Notes: generated from the sequence alone by a model not told the origin. A stretch of DNA of 35,116 nt from Candidatus Endomicrobiellum cubanum (GCA_031269735.1 JAISYS010000045.1:1-35116); one strand, 5' to 3'. Numbered from the stretch's first letter, positions 8,553-17,244 are shown. Translations and numbers: made by a program.

Positions 8553-9818
8553 TCACTCATCTTTCATAGAGCAAAACTCTCCACACATCGTGCACACATC
8601 TTCTTGACGTGGTGGCAACTTTGCTCTTTCTTTTGTAAATTTTTCTGGATCTAAACAAAACTCTTTTTGTTTCTCCCAGTTTCTTGCTTTACGCCACTTA
8701 GACATCTCATTATCACGTTCTTTTGCACCTTTAACACCTTTAACAATATCTGCAGCGTGTCCTGCTATTTTTGCAGAAATTACACCTTCATGGACATCTT
8801 CAATATTTGGCAACCTCAAATGTTCAGCAGGGGTGACATAACAAATAAAATCAACTCCGGAAGAGGCAGCTAACGCTCCACCTATTGCTGATGTTATGTG
8901 GTCGTATCCCGGGGCTATATCTGTAACTAAAGGACCCAAAAAATATAATGGGGCATTATGCCCCATTCTTTTTGCAAGCATAACATTTGTTTCTATCTGG
9001 TTTAAAGGCACATGCCCTGGCCCTTCTATCATAGATTGAACCCCCTCTTGTCTTGCCTTTAAAACAAGTTCTCCTAAAACTGAAAGTTCTGCAATTTGAG
9101 GGCCATCTGAAGCGTCTTGTATACACCCTGGTCTAAACCCATCTCCTAAACTTAAAGTAATATCGTACTTTTTGGCAATTGCCAAAAGTCTATCGTATTG
9201 CTCGTACAAAGGGTTTTCCTTCCCTGTTGCGTTAATACACTTAACTATGAAAGAGCCTCCTCTACTTACAACACCAGCTAAACGCCCTTGTCTATTTAAT
9301 ATTTCTACAGTAGATTTGTTAATACCACAATGAACCGTAATAAAATCTACTCCTTGTTCTGCTTGCTCTTCTATAACATCAAATAAAAGATCTCCATCCA
9401 GCTGAGATATTTTTTTACCTTTTGCAACTGTTCTACAAGCTGCTTCATAAATAGGAACTGTTCCCACTTGAACAGGGGAAGCTGCAAGAATTTCTTTTCT
9501 TATTTGTGTTAAATTTCCCCCAGTGGATAAGTCCATCACCGCATCTGCTCCAGCTTTAACTGCAATATCAAGCTTTGTAAGTTCTTCTGTGATATTTATA
9601 TGTTCTGGTGAAGTCCCAATATTGGCGTTAACTTTAGTTTTTAATCCTGCACCGATGCCGACAATTTTTTTTACGTTTCTATTTATATTTTTAGGTATAA
9701 CTATAGTCCCTGCTGCAACACCTTCCCTAATAAATTCTTCACTTAAACTTTCTATTTGAGCAACTTTCTTTATTAAATCACTTTCTTTCTTTCCCCGAAC
9801 AAGTTCAATTAACGTCAT
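8553..9818 (-). CDS. thiC: Phosphomethylpyrimidine synthase ThiC
   Basis: 421 residues, the usual length of the anaerobe/archaeal-type ThiC. It converts aminoimidazole ribotide to HMP-phosphate by radical SAM chemistry for the pyrimidine half of thiamine. Visible landmarks are GTVPIYEAA, FITVHCGI, VSRGGSF, SLGDGFRPGC, MIEGPGHVPLNQIETNV, PLYFLGPLVTDIAPGYDHI and the C-terminal cluster motif CTMCGEFC that binds the 4Fe-4S cluster. An AAAGGA-type Shine-Dalgarno precedes ATG 9818. It starts immediately after the thiD2-like gene, so the two form one operon that makes and phosphorylates HMP. No TPP riboswitch is seen upstream. Confidence 0.97.
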   Translation of the reverse strand: MTLIELVRGKKESDLIKKVAQIESLSEEFIREGVAAGTIVIPKNINRNVKKIVGIGAGLKTKVNANIGTSPEHINITEELTKLDIAVKAGADAVMDLSTGGNLTQIRKEILAASPVQVGTVPIYEAACRTVAKGKKISQLDGDLLFDVIEEQAEQGVDFITVHCGINKSTVEILNRQGRLAGVVSRGGSFIVKCINATGKENPLYEQYDRLLAIAKKYDITLSLGDGFRPGCIQDASDGPQIAELSVLGELVLKARQEGVQSMIEGPGHVPLNQIETNVMLAKRMGHNAPLYFLGPLVTDIAPGYDHITSAIGGALAASSGVDFICYVTPAEHLRLPNIEDVHEGVISAKIAGHAADIVKGVKGAKERDNEMSKWRKARNWEKQKEFCLDPEKFTKERAKLPPRQEDVCTMCGEFCSMKDE

Positions 9819-9819
9819 T

Positions 9820-10332
9820 TTATTTCCTTTTAGTATTATCTTGCCATAAAAAATTTTTATATTTTAAATAAACTGCTTTTTCTATGGTATAAGCTTCATA
9901 TCTTTGTTTTTTAAATTCTGGCGAAAATTCAGGATAAAAAATTTTGGAATATTCTTCTAAAACTCTTAAAGATTCTTGCGCTCTTTTAAAGTTAGCAATA
10001 ATTATAGACCGGAAATCTTTTTTTGAGGTTTCTGGCATTTGTCTGCCTAAATCATCAAAAGAGTTTCTTTTTTCTATAATACAGCTATAGATGTTTCTTA
10101 AAATTTTATCTGTATTGTGACGGACATCACGAATTTTTTTATAGAGTTTCCCATCATTTAAAACAAATCTTAAACTATCTTCTACAACTCTCAGCCCTTC
10201 GCGACAACGGTTTAAATTAGCATCGATAATTCTTAATACAGATTCTGAATAGGAATTATTAATAGAACAAAGATTTATTTTTTTATTGTTGATTTTATTA
10301 TCAAGGTTATTTTTACGTCTTTTTAGGTCCAT
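9820..10332 (-). CDS. ThiD2-type protein (HMP-phosphate kinase family)
   Basis: 170 residues from ATG 10332; no clear Shine-Dalgarno. After a lysine/asparagine-rich leader of about 30 residues comes RIIDANLNRCREGLRVVED, then VRHNTDKILR, DDLGRQMPE and FKRAQESLRVLEEYSKI. This is the pattern of the ThiD2 domain often fused to the N-terminus of thiamine-phosphate synthase (ThiE). ThiD2 has been described as an alternative HMP-phosphate kinase. Here it stands alone without a ThiE domain, directly upstream of thiC, giving two consecutive steps of the HMP branch. The assignment rests on motif memory and on its neighbour. Confidence 0.8.
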   Translation of the reverse strand: MDLKRRKNNLDNKINNKKINLCSINNSYSESVLRIIDANLNRCREGLRVVEDSLRFVLNDGKLYKKIRDVRHNTDKILRNIYSCIIEKRNSFDDLGRQMPETSKKDFRSIIIANFKRAQESLRVLEEYSKIFYPEFSPEFKKQRYEAYTIEKAVYLKYKNFLWQDNTKRK

Positions 10333-10452
10333 ATCTATCTACTATTGTTTCAAATTTAAAAGTGGGCCAGTATATTGTATTAAACTACAGTTATGTTAAT
10401 ATAATTTAAACACATTTTCTAAACAGTTTTATAAAGTTACTCTTTTCTTTCA

Positions 10453-12023
10453 CTAACTTTTATTTTTTGAATATAGTTTTCCAAATTTACACTTTACATC
10501 TTTTCCATTAAACGCAATACCAAGTAAAACTACCTTTTTGCTTGAATACGCTTCATAATATTTCTTGTCTTCAATCTGTTTTAATGCCTCTTCTAACATC
10601 TTTATAATAGTTTTTTTAACGCTATATTTTATTTCACAGACTACCACAAAATCTTTCCCTTTCCACACTGCGTCTATTCTTCCTTTGTTCGTTAGGATTT
10701 CTCCTTTAAAATCAAAGCCTAAAGCATTCATTGCCAGTAAAAACAATGAATGCCAATATGCTTCTTTTACTATATGCAACGGATATGGAATATTTACAAA
10801 AAGTTTTCCTATACTTTCTGACAACCCTTCCCCATCTAAATCTTGTAACTGTTGATGCGCTGTTGTTTGTAGGCCTTTTAATTCCTTTAACGGATAGTTA
10901 CTATACGCATTTAGAAGATATCTAACCAACGAATCTTTTACTTCAAAATTTGCAACATTAAGAGTATATTCTGGTACTCCTAAATATATCTTCCTTTCTT
11001 TTATCGTCAAATAGCCTGTTTGAAATAAAAGATCAATCGTGTCTATATCCCCACCATCATAACTATTTGAAGCTATATCATCTACTACTATAGGTTCAAA
11101 TATTCCAGTCAGTTGATTGTTTTTCTTTAGAAGTTCTATTAAAAAGGTAGGTGTTCCCGTACGAAACCAATAATTTTCAAATATATTTTTATCAAAGAGC
11201 ATAAGCGTTGAAAACGGATTATAAACTGACATTTCTCCATCCCAAGAATATCCGTTATACCACTCTTTTATTAAAGCAATAATCTTTTCATATTTTAAAT
11301 CTAATTTTTTGGACAATAATAAAATATAGTCTTTAAAATTCATTTCTAGTTCTTTTTGAGTATATCCACAAATAGCAGAATATCTCTCATCTACAGTAAT
11401 ATCATTGAGATTATTTAATCCTGAAAAAATAGAAACTCCTGTCATAAAAACAAACTTTAAATGGGTATCGTTGCCTTTTATAACTTGGTAGAAGTTATGA
11501 AGAATTCTTTTTACTTTATCATATACTTGTTTATCTATAATATTATCTATTATCGGTTTATCATATTCGTCTATCAATACCACTATCTGTTGACCTGTAC
11601 TTTCATGCAACTTCTCTATTAGTTCTGCAAACTTAGCATTTATAAGTCGTGTCTCTGTTTTATCTAGTGTAATATTTTCTCTTATGGCTGTGTCATCTAA
11701 AAACTTCTCAAGAGAATCTTTTAATTGTTCGACTGTTTCATATTCAATCTCGGAAAAGTCTAAATGAATAACGGGATATTTTTTAGACCAGACCCATTTG
11801 TCATATATATATATAACCCTTCAAATAATTGTTTACTTCCCTTGAACAACTCTTTGAAAGTACTTATAAGTAAAGATTTGCCAAATCTACGAGGACGTGA
11901 TAAAAAGAAAAACTTGCCTGCTTCTGTTACCATTTTGTATATATGCTCTGTCTTGTCTACGTATATACCATTTCTTTTTCTTAAATCTTCTAGTGTTTGC
12001 AAACCTATCGGTAACTTTTTCAT
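10453..12023 (-). pseudogene. AAA-ATPase-like / PD-(D/E)XK nuclease-family protein, frameshifted
   Basis: Two open segments form one protein of the AAA-ATPase-like plus PDDEXK_9 architecture. The first (12023 to about 11800) has MKKLPIGLQTLEDLRKRN, YVDKT and the P-loop-like RPRRFGKSLL. The second, in another frame and open from about 11819 to 10453, has a Walker B-like VLIDEYDKPI and the nuclease core GRIDAVWKGKDFVVVCEIKYS near the C-terminus. The join lies in the AT repeat 11803-11814: removing one AT unit restores FEGLYIYDKWVWSKKYPVIHLD without other change. GAAGGGAAAG before ATG 12023 is a good ribosome binding site. Cellular role of the family is unsettled, and copies are common in gut Bacteroidota and Endomicrobia. 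Confidence 0.85.
11803..11814. repeat. (AT)6 dinucleotide tract causing a frameshift
   Basis: Six AT units inside the AAA-ATPase-like gene. Five units would keep the two halves in one frame, so gain of one unit explains the break. Confidence 0.8.
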
Positions 12024-12128
12024 CTTTCCCTTCTTCTTTTTAATTCAAAGCTCTATTATTTAAATTAAACTACAACTATATCAACATCTTTCAAATATAT
12101 TCTAGGTAGTATCTTTAAAAAGCTCCGT

Positions 12129-12221
12129 TCAATAAAAAAATATAATATTAATTATTCTTTTTATCTGCCCTTCTTCATTTAATGCTTCATATATTCTCTT
12201 TTGGTTTAAGATATGAAACAT
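12129..12221 (-). other. Short ORF, 30 codons, doubtful
   Basis: ATG 12221 to TGA 12129 encodes a hydrophilic start (MFHILNQKRIYEALNEEG) ending in IIFFY. It begins 18 bases after the rfaE2 stop on the same strand, but has no Shine-Dalgarno. It may be the end of a lost gene or chance. The rest of 12024-12238 holds only AT-rich sequence without a recognisable element. Confidence 0.2.
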
Positions 12222-12238
12222 TTTACTATAATATTATT

Positions 12239-12733
12239 TTAAACGGCTCGCCCGCTGTATCTATCTACTATTAGATTTATTAAATTTGTAGTTGATTTCC
12301 CTTTTATAAATGGGAATCTGTACACTTTATGCACATACTCTCTGCCAACAATTTCTGAAAGCTTATAATCGCCACCTTTAACTAGAATGTCTGGACGAAG
12401 TTCTTTTAAAATTTTTGATGGTGTTTGTTCCCCAAAAACAACAACATAATCTACAGGCTTTAAAGAAAGTATAAGTTTGGCTCTATCTTTTTGGGAAACT
12501 AATGGTCTTTTAGGCCCTTTAAGACAACTCAAAGATTTGTCTGAATTTATTGCAACTATTAAAATATCGCCTAAGCTTTTTGCTTTATTAAAAAGACTAA
12601 TATGACCTAAATGCAATAGGTCAAAACATCCATTTGTAAAAACTACTTTTTTACCCTCTTTTTGAAGATTTAAAACTTCTTGCTTCATTTCTTTTATGGT
12701 TAATACTCTTTTGATATCTTTTAGATTTTTCAT
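12239..12733 (-). CDS. rfaE2: D-glycero-beta-D-manno-heptose 1-phosphate adenylyltransferase
   Basis: 164 residues, close to the usual length of single-domain RfaE2 (the C-terminal half of HldE). Nucleotidyltransferase motifs are FTNGCFDLLHLGH (with the HxGH active site), INSDKSLSCLKGPKRPL, DYVVVF and a C-terminal GKSTTNLI. It activates heptose-1-phosphate with ATP to ADP-heptose, the donor for LPS inner core, so it implies an outer membrane with heptose-containing LPS. It starts five bases after the OMP gene and is the last gene of the operon driven by the promoter at 13984-14012. Confidence 0.93.
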   Translation of the reverse strand: MKNLKDIKRVLTIKEMKQEVLNLQKEGKKVVFTNGCFDLLHLGHISLFNKAKSLGDILIVAINSDKSLSCLKGPKRPLVSQKDRAKLILSLKPVDYVVVFGEQTPSKILKELRPDILVKGGDYKLSEIVGREYVHKVYRFPFIKGKSTTNLINLIVDRYSGRAV

Positions 12734-12738
12734 AATTT

Positions 12739-13239
12739 TTATAAATAAAACCTTATACTTACGTTTGGAATATCGTCTACATCGCTTGCAAATCGAGTAA
12801 AACTATTTCCTAAAGTTAATCTAAGGCCGCATTCTGATGATAAAGATAAGTTATCTAAAACAAACCATTCTAAGCCAAGTCCTGCAATTAAGGTTACGTC
12901 TTGTTGAGAAGACTTACCTGAATGTAGTCCTACTGTAGACGATGTGTAAATCTTCAACTTTTTATACGATTTAATTATTCTTAACGCTTTTATACCAACA
13001 GCATAAGCATTACCAAACCTACCGCTATAATTACCTGAAACTGTCCTAAAACTTAAAAACCCTTCAAGGCCAATTATGTCTGTTAAATAATATCTTGCTG
13101 CTACTGCAGTGCTTCCTATCCATGTAGTATTTGTACCTAAGGCAATTCTACCTTTAAAACTATCATTCATTGTCCCTTGAGAGAAAGCAGAAATAGTAAC
13201 CATAAATGTAAATGCTATAGCTAAAGCAAATTTTTTCAT
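12739..13239 (-). CDS. Outer-membrane beta-barrel protein
   Basis: 166 residues with AAGGATC before ATG 13239. Residues 1-20 are a signal peptide (KKFALAIAFTFMVTISAFS). The rest alternates short aromatic/glycine-rich strands (GRIALGTNTTWIGST, RYYLTDIIGLEGFLSFR, LIAGLGLEWFVLDNLSL) and ends in FYL, like the aromatic C-terminal strand recognised by the BAM machinery. It fits a small eight-stranded OMP/porin-like barrel. It is co-transcribed with a TPR protein and rfaE2, i.e. with envelope functions. Exact role unknown. Confidence 0.75.
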   Translation of the reverse strand: MKKFALAIAFTFMVTISAFSQGTMNDSFKGRIALGTNTTWIGSTAVAARYYLTDIIGLEGFLSFRTVSGNYSGRFGNAYAVGIKALRIIKSYKKLKIYTSSTVGLHSGKSSQQDVTLIAGLGLEWFVLDNLSLSSECGLRLTLGNSFTRFASDVDDIPNVSIRFYL

Positions 13240-13259
13240 AAACAGATCCTTCTATAATT

Positions 13260-13892
13260 CTATTTTATTTCGTTAATTCTTTTTTGAGCTTTTTCTGCTT
13301 CTGGAGTTGCGGGAAAATTAACTAAAATCTCATTAAACGTTTTTAGCGCTTCATCTTTAGAACCTGAAAGAAGGTAATATTCCGCTAAATTTAGGTAAAT
13401 ATCTTTTATTAAAAAATGATCTGAGTATTTATTAACAAAGTCTTTTGAAGCATTTATAGCATTAAAATAATCTCGTTTCGTATCAAAAACATAAATTATT
13501 CTTACCTGAGCTAAAGGTTTTATTTTTTCAGGTTTTCCATCTTTTACAGTATCATTTAACAAATTTAGAGCTTCTTCATACACACCTAATTGGGTAGAAA
13601 TGTCTGCCTTTAAAAGTCTTGCTTGGTATGCTGCAGGCATTTTAGGGTATTTAGATATCATCTCATCTAACAATTCTATACCTTGCTTTTGATTACCTTG
13701 AGCAAAAGAAGTATAAACCAAAGCTAGTTTTGTAGAAGCCATATTACTTTGATGGCATTTAAAATATACAATAAAAATAATGGTAATTATTACCGCTAAC
13801 ATAGTACTTATAGCTGTAAAAAATTTAATTCTTTTATCTTCTTTTTGTTTTCTTAGTATTTTTGAGATTATTTCTTTTAAGTTAACCTTCAT
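13260..13892 (-). CDS. Membrane-anchored TPR protein (YfgM-like)
   Basis: 210 residues; GAGAGGG precedes ATG 13892. A basic N-terminus is followed by one hydrophobic span (about residues 25-44), then TPR-like helical repeats from about 60 to 205, including SFAQGNQKQGIELLDEMISKYP, LGVYEEALNLL, EYYLLSGSKDEALKTFNEIL and ATPEAEKAQKRI. The layout (short cytosolic N-terminus, single span, periplasmic TPRs) matches YfgM/anchored TPR proteins that help envelope assembly. It is the first gene of a second transcription unit whose promoter is at 13984-14012. Confidence 0.75.
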   Translation of the reverse strand: MKVNLKEIISKILRKQKEDKRIKFFTAISTMLAVIITIIFIVYFKCHQSNMASTKLALVYTSFAQGNQKQGIELLDEMISKYPKMPAAYQARLLKADISTQLGVYEEALNLLNDTVKDGKPEKIKPLAQVRIIYVFDTKRDYFNAINASKDFVNKYSDHFLIKDIYLNLAEYYLLSGSKDEALKTFNEILVNFPATPEAEKAQKRINEIK

Positions 13893-13983
13893 TTTGAATA
13901 ACCCTCTCTATTTAATATTTATTTCTATTGATAGACTTTATTATGGTAGAATTCTGTGCAGATAGTATAGTTATATCTGTAAA

Positions 13984-14012
13984 ATTATAACAAAGCATTT
14001 CTTTAGAGTCAA
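13984..14012 (-). promoter_or_regulatory. Sigma70-type promoter for the TPR-OMP-rfaE2 unit
   Basis: On the minus strand TTGACT (14007-14012), a 17-base spacer and a perfect TATAAT (13984-13989), about 90 bases before the TPR protein ATG. It sits in the only long gap (152 bases) of the minus-strand gene chain. Confidence 0.75.
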
Positions 14013-14044
14013 TTAAATAAACTTTTGACAAACTATTTTGATTA

Positions 14045-14422
14045 TTAAATATAAAACTGATTATCTGCAGGGACGAACGCAGACTTAATCAATTCAATTT
14101 TATCATCATATAATGCTACTACGTCAAAACGGAAGTTCGTTTTAATGTTATTTTTCTTTATATACACAATAGCAGATTTAATAATTTTTTGTTGCTTGGT
14201 GAACTTTACTGCTTCTTGAGGAGTGCCACTGCATAGCGATTTTCTATATTTTACTTCTATAAAAACCAGCGTATCTTTATCTTTTGCGATTATGTCTATT
14301 TCGCCAAACTTAGTAGTAAAATTTGTTACTAATATTTTATACTTAAGATTTTTTATGTACTTTACTGCTTCTTTTTCTTTATCAAAACCCAAATCTCTTG
14401 TAGTTTTTGTTTTAAAAAACAC
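14045..14422 (-). CDS. YraN family (UPF0102) endonuclease-like protein
   Basis: 125 residues from GTG 14422, with GGGA seven bases upstream. It has the YraN core NFTTKFGEIDIIAKDKDTLVFIEVKYRKS, i.e. the G-E-I-D...E-V-K restriction-endonuclease-like active site, and QKIIKSAIVYI further on. The family is conserved next to rnhB and often linked to DNA uptake or repair, but its biochemical role is poorly established. It follows rnhB by 30 bases in the ribosomal operon. Confidence 0.9.
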   Translation of the reverse strand: MFFKTKTTRDLGFDKEKEAVKYIKNLKYKILVTNFTTKFGEIDIIAKDKDTLVFIEVKYRKSLCSGTPQEAVKFTKQQKIIKSAIVYIKKNNIKTNFRFDVVALYDDKIELIKSAFVPADNQFYI

Positions 14423-14452
14423 AAAATAATCCCATAATATTTTTAGAACCTT

Positions 14453-15061
14453 TTAGTTGTGCATATTGCATATTGGAGCAAAAGACATTCTGTGTATTGG
14501 GCAAACACCATGTTGATTTATAGCTTCAATATGCTTCTTAGTACCATATCCTTTATGTTTATCAAAACCATATAAAGGATATTTTTTTGCATATTCGCCC
14601 ATTAAATTATCTCTTGTAACTTTTGCAAGTATTGAAGCTGCCGCAATAGCAGCACTTTTTGCATCTCCACCAACAATTGTCTCTTGAGCAATATCTAAAT
14701 CTTTTATTTTACAGTTGCCATCTATTAAACAAATATCCGGTTTTATTTCTAATTGCAAAACACTATTTTTCATAGCAAGAAGCGTAGCTTGTAAAATATT
14801 TATTTTATCTATTATATAATTGTCTACAATAGAAACAGTATAAAATAAAGCTTTTTCTTTTATTATCTTGAAAAGAAGGTCTCTTTTTTTAGGGGATAGT
14901 TGCTTTGAATCGTTTAAATCGTCAATTAGACAGTTTTTAGGAAGGATTACGGTTGAAGCTACTACAGGCCCAGCTAAAGGACCTCGCCCTGCCTCATCAA
15001 TACCAGCTACGAACTTGAGTCCTTTACAGTAAAAAAATTTATCAAAAGCAAATAAATCCAT
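14453..15061 (-). CDS. rnhB: Ribonuclease HII
   Basis: 202 residues, the normal length. Motifs are GIDEAGRGPLAGPVVAS (first two catalytic acids), DDLNDSKQLSPKKR, LIDGN (third acid) and GGDAKSAAIAAASILAKVTRD (fourth acid). It cuts RNA in RNA-DNA hybrids, including single ribonucleotides left by replication. It starts 11 bases after rplS, a common rplS-rnhB arrangement. No strong Shine-Dalgarno is visible, so coupling to rplS is likely. Confidence 0.97.
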   Translation of the reverse strand: MDLFAFDKFFYCKGLKFVAGIDEAGRGPLAGPVVASTVILPKNCLIDDLNDSKQLSPKKRDLLFKIIKEKALFYTVSIVDNYIIDKINILQATLLAMKNSVLQLEIKPDICLIDGNCKIKDLDIAQETIVGGDAKSAAIAAASILAKVTRDNLMGEYAKKYPLYGFDKHKGYGTKKHIEAINQHGVCPIHRMSFAPICNMHN

Positions 15062-15072
15062 CTATTTTTTAG

Positions 15073-15471
15073 TTACTTTGCAGAAGGTACTTGAGCTGAC
15101 TTAACTTTATTAACAACAGCAACTCTTCTTGCAGAATCTTCAGAAATTCTTGCAGCTTTACCTGAAAGGTTTCTCAGATAATAAAGTTTTGCTCTACGCA
15201 CTTTTCCGTGCCTTACAACTTCAATTTTTTCAATACGAGGGGAATTAATAGGGAAAATTACTTCTACTCCTACGCCAAAAGAAACTTTTCTTAACGTAAA
15301 AGTTTCTGAAAGGCCACTGCCTTTTATACGGATTACTATACCTTCAATAACTTGAATTCTTTCGTTTGAACCTTCAATAACTTTAAAATATACTTTCAGC
15401 TGATCGCCAGCTCTAAAAGACACACCTAAATCTTTTTTTTGTGAGGATTGAACATATTCTAACAATGACAT
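15073..15471 (-). CDS. rplS: 50S ribosomal protein L19
   Basis: 132 residues. The L19 core is complete: [57 protein letters not shown] and [13 protein letters not shown]. It binds at the subunit interface. AGGAGC lies before ATG 15471, inside the end of trmD, and the genes overlap by 13 bases, giving translational coupling. Confidence 0.98.
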   Translation of the reverse strand: MSLLEYVQSSQKKDLGVSFRAGDQLKVYFKVIEGSNERIQVIEGIVIRIKGSGLSETFTLRKVSFGVGVEVIFPINSPRIEKIEVVRHGKVRRAKLYYLRNLSGKAARISEDSARRVAVVNKVKSAQVPSAK

Positions 15472-16202
15472 TTGCTGCTCCTATTTAAATTTTCTAAAAT
15501 TAGCTTTTTTAATAAATCCGGTCGCCGTTTTTTTGTACGTTCATATGATTCGTTTTTCCGCCATTGATCAATTTTTTTATGATCTCCAGACAATAAAACA
15601 TCAGGCACTTTACGTCCTTTAAATATAGCTGGTCTTGTATAATGTGGATAATCTAAAAACCCGTTGTAAAAAGAATCGTTTTTTACTGAAGACTCTTCTT
15701 TTATAACTCCAGGAAGCATTCTTGCGACACTATCTACTACAACCATGGTTGAGACTTCGCCACCAGTAAGTACGTAGTCACCTATAGATATTTCTTCATC
15801 AACATAGTCAATAATACGTTCATCTATACCTTCATAGTGTCCACAAACAAAAACTAAATGTTTAAACTTTGAAAATTCTTTTACAATTTCATTATTTAAA
15901 GTCTTGCCTTGAGGTGACATATAAATTACATACGGTTTAGCATAAAAATTTTTGTAGAGGTTGTTCTTTTTTTTCACCCCGACACTCTTTATAGCATCAT
16001 ATAAAGGTTCTGGCTTTAAAACCATACCTACACCACCGCCAAACGGTTTATCATCAACCTTTTTATGTTTATCTTTAGAAAAAGATCTTATATCTGTTAG
16101 CCTTACTTCTAAAACACCTTTTCTTACTGCTTTCCCTATCAAACTTTCTAAAAAAAACCCCTGAAATATTTTCGGAAATATTGTAAGAATATCAATCTTC
16201 AT
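15459..16202 (-). CDS. trmD: tRNA (guanine-N1)-methyltransferase TrmD
   Basis: 247 residues from ATG 16202 ([10 protein letters not shown], the typical TrmD start); the frame extends upstream to 16235 but only through rimM coding sequence. Motifs of the trefoil-knot SAM site are present: [35 protein letters not shown], and the C-terminal [25 protein letters not shown]. It makes m1G37 in tRNAs reading CNN/GGG-type codons, which prevents frameshifting. It overlaps the rimM end by 11 bases. Confidence 0.97.
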   Translation of the reverse strand: MKIDILTIFPKIFQGFFLESLIGKAVRKGVLEVRLTDIRSFSKDKHKKVDDKPFGGGVGMVLKPEPLYDAIKSVGVKKKNNLYKNFYAKPYVIYMSPQGKTLNNEIVKEFSKFKHLVFVCGHYEGIDERIIDYVDEEISIGDYVLTGGEVSTMVVVDSVARMLPGVIKEESSVKNDSFYNGFLDYPHYTRPAIFKGRKVPDVLLSGDHKKIDQWRKNESYERTKKRRPDLLKKLILENLNRSSKCHC

Positions 16203-16503
16203 AAACAAAATAACCGTTATACTCAAAAGTATCATCAGCCGATTTTACTTGGCCATAAATATCATCATACTCTTTGGGTAAAACAACAAAAATTTTCTTC
16301 CTTGCAATGTTAACTTCTTTTATTACATTTTTTAATGCAGGAATTAAAACTTCTTCATTATAATATTTAACAACCCAAATATCATTACTACCCGTAGATA
16401 TAACATCAGAAAGAATCCCTAATCTGTAGCCATTTTGATTAAAAACCTCAAAGCCCAAGATATCAGAGACCTTCCACTTTAAATCATTTTTTTTCAAATC
16501 CAT
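16192..16503 (-). CDS. RimM-like protein reduced to the PRC-barrel domain
   Basis: Only 103 residues, against about 165-180 for usual RimM. The segment DILGFEVFNQNGYRLGILSDVISTGSNDIWVVKY followed by VLIPALKNVIKEVNIARKKIFVVLP is the C-terminal PRC-barrel of RimM. The N-terminal RimM domain, which makes part of the contacts to the 30S head/S19, is absent, and there are only four bases before khpA, so no room for it. RimM normally assists 16S processing and 30S head maturation. Position between khpA and trmD is exactly that of rimM, so this is a shortened orthologue rather than an unrelated gene. Confidence 0.85.
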   Translation of the reverse strand: MDLKKNDLKWKVSDILGFEVFNQNGYRLGILSDVISTGSNDIWVVKYYNEEVLIPALKNVIKEVNIARKKIFVVLPKEYDDIYGQVKSADDTFEYNGYFVYED

Positions 16504-16507
16504 TATT

Positions 16508-16738
16508 TTACTCTACTACTTCAACAGTTGCTCTCTTATCAAGCTTTGCAGAAGCTGAATTTACAATAACTCTTATTGCTTTAATAATTCTTCCCTCTTT
16601 CCCAATAATTTTTCCTCTGTCTCCAGCTGCAACTTTAAGTTCTAGAACAGTAGCTTTTTCTCCAGCAACTTCTTTGACTTCAACTTGATTTGAATCATCA
16701 ACTAAAGCTTTCGCAATTAGAAGTACCAAATCCTTCAT
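16508..16738 (-). CDS. khpA: KH-domain RNA-binding protein KhpA
   Basis: 76 residues with a single KH domain: GDRGKIIGKEGRIIKAIRVIV contains the GxxG loop (GKEG) that contacts single-stranded RNA. The start (MKDLVLLIAKALVDD) and the end (KRATVEVVE) match the KhpA/YlqC family, which partners with KhpB in some bacteria and affects cell division and sRNA function. It lies 48 bases after rpsP, the family's usual neighbour. Confidence 0.93.
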   Translation of the reverse strand: MKDLVLLIAKALVDDSNQVEVKEVAGEKATVLELKVAAGDRGKIIGKEGRIIKAIRVIVNSASAKLDKRATVEVVE

Positions 16739-16786
16739 AAATCCCCCCTGTTTTAAAACAAGAACTTTAACACTGCTTGACGACTA

Positions 16787-17029
16787 CTATATTGTTTGAT
16801 TCTTTTTTATCAATGCGACAACAGTTTCAGAAGCTTTTGCTCCTATATTCAGCCAGTAATTGATTCTTTCCATATTAACATTGCATTTATTATCTTGAGC
16901 TATTGGATCATACTGCCCTAAAATCTCAATAGGTTGTCCATCTCTTTTTGCCCTTTGGTCAATAGCTACAATTTTATAATAAGGTCTTTTTGGTTTTCCA
17001 CTTCTTTGCAAACGTAAACGTACTGCCAT
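16787..17029 (-). CDS. rpsP: 30S ribosomal protein S16
   Basis: 80 residues beginning MAVRLRLQRSGKPKRPYYKI, with QPIEILGQYDPI, the S16 hallmark. It is needed for early 30S assembly. GGAGG stands seven bases before ATG 17029. It is the first gene of the operon, behind a clear promoter (17099-17127) and a leader hairpin (17057-17081). Confidence 0.98.
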   Translation of the reverse strand: MAVRLRLQRSGKPKRPYYKIVAIDQRAKRDGQPIEILGQYDPIAQDNKCNVNMERINYWLNIGAKASETVVALIKKNQTI

Positions 17030-17056
17030 CTCTGTACCTCCGTAGTACTAACTCGC

Positions 17057-17081
17057 AACTCTAAATATCAAGTCTAGAGTT
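17057..17081 (-). promoter_or_regulatory. Leader hairpin upstream of rpsP
   Basis: Perfect seven-base arms AACTCTA/TAGAGTT with an 11-base loop in the untranslated leader, between the promoter and the rpsP Shine-Dalgarno. It may affect translation or mRNA stability; no run of T follows, so it is not a terminator. Confidence 0.45.
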
Positions 17082-17098
17082 GAAGCATTAAAAAGAAA

Positions 17099-17127
17099 TA
17101 TATAATAAATACTTTTTTATTTGTCAA
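17099..17127 (-). promoter_or_regulatory. Sigma70-type promoter of the rpsP operon
   Basis: On the minus strand a perfect TTGACA (17122-17127), a 17-base spacer and TATATA (17099-17104), about 70 bases before rpsP. It should drive rpsP-khpA-rimM-trmD-rplS-rnhB-yraN. Confidence 0.8.
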
Positions 17128-17152
17128 GTTGTTGTTGACTAATAAACTAAAG

Positions 17153-17244
17153 CGGAGGGGGAGAGATTCGAACTCTCGGTACGGACTTTCATCCGTACAC
17201 CGGTTTAGCAAACCAGCGCACTAGACCAACTATGCGACCCCTCC
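17153..17244 (-). tRNA. tRNA-Ser(GCT)
   Basis: On the minus strand the acceptor arm is GGAGGGG/CCCCTCC with discriminator G, a three-pair D stem, the anticodon arm with loop TTGCTAA (anticodon GCT, reading AGC/AGT), a long variable arm (GTACGGA/TCCGTAC) and T arm GAGAG/CTCTC with TTCGAAT. The long variable arm and G73 are class II serine identity features. CCA is not encoded. Confidence 0.97.

Noticed and set aside
10185-10205. GGGCTGAGAGT on the minus strand, resembling the core of a TPP riboswitch, near thiC
   Set aside because: It lies inside the ThiD2 coding sequence (residues REGLRVVED) and no second conserved half or P1 stem is present.
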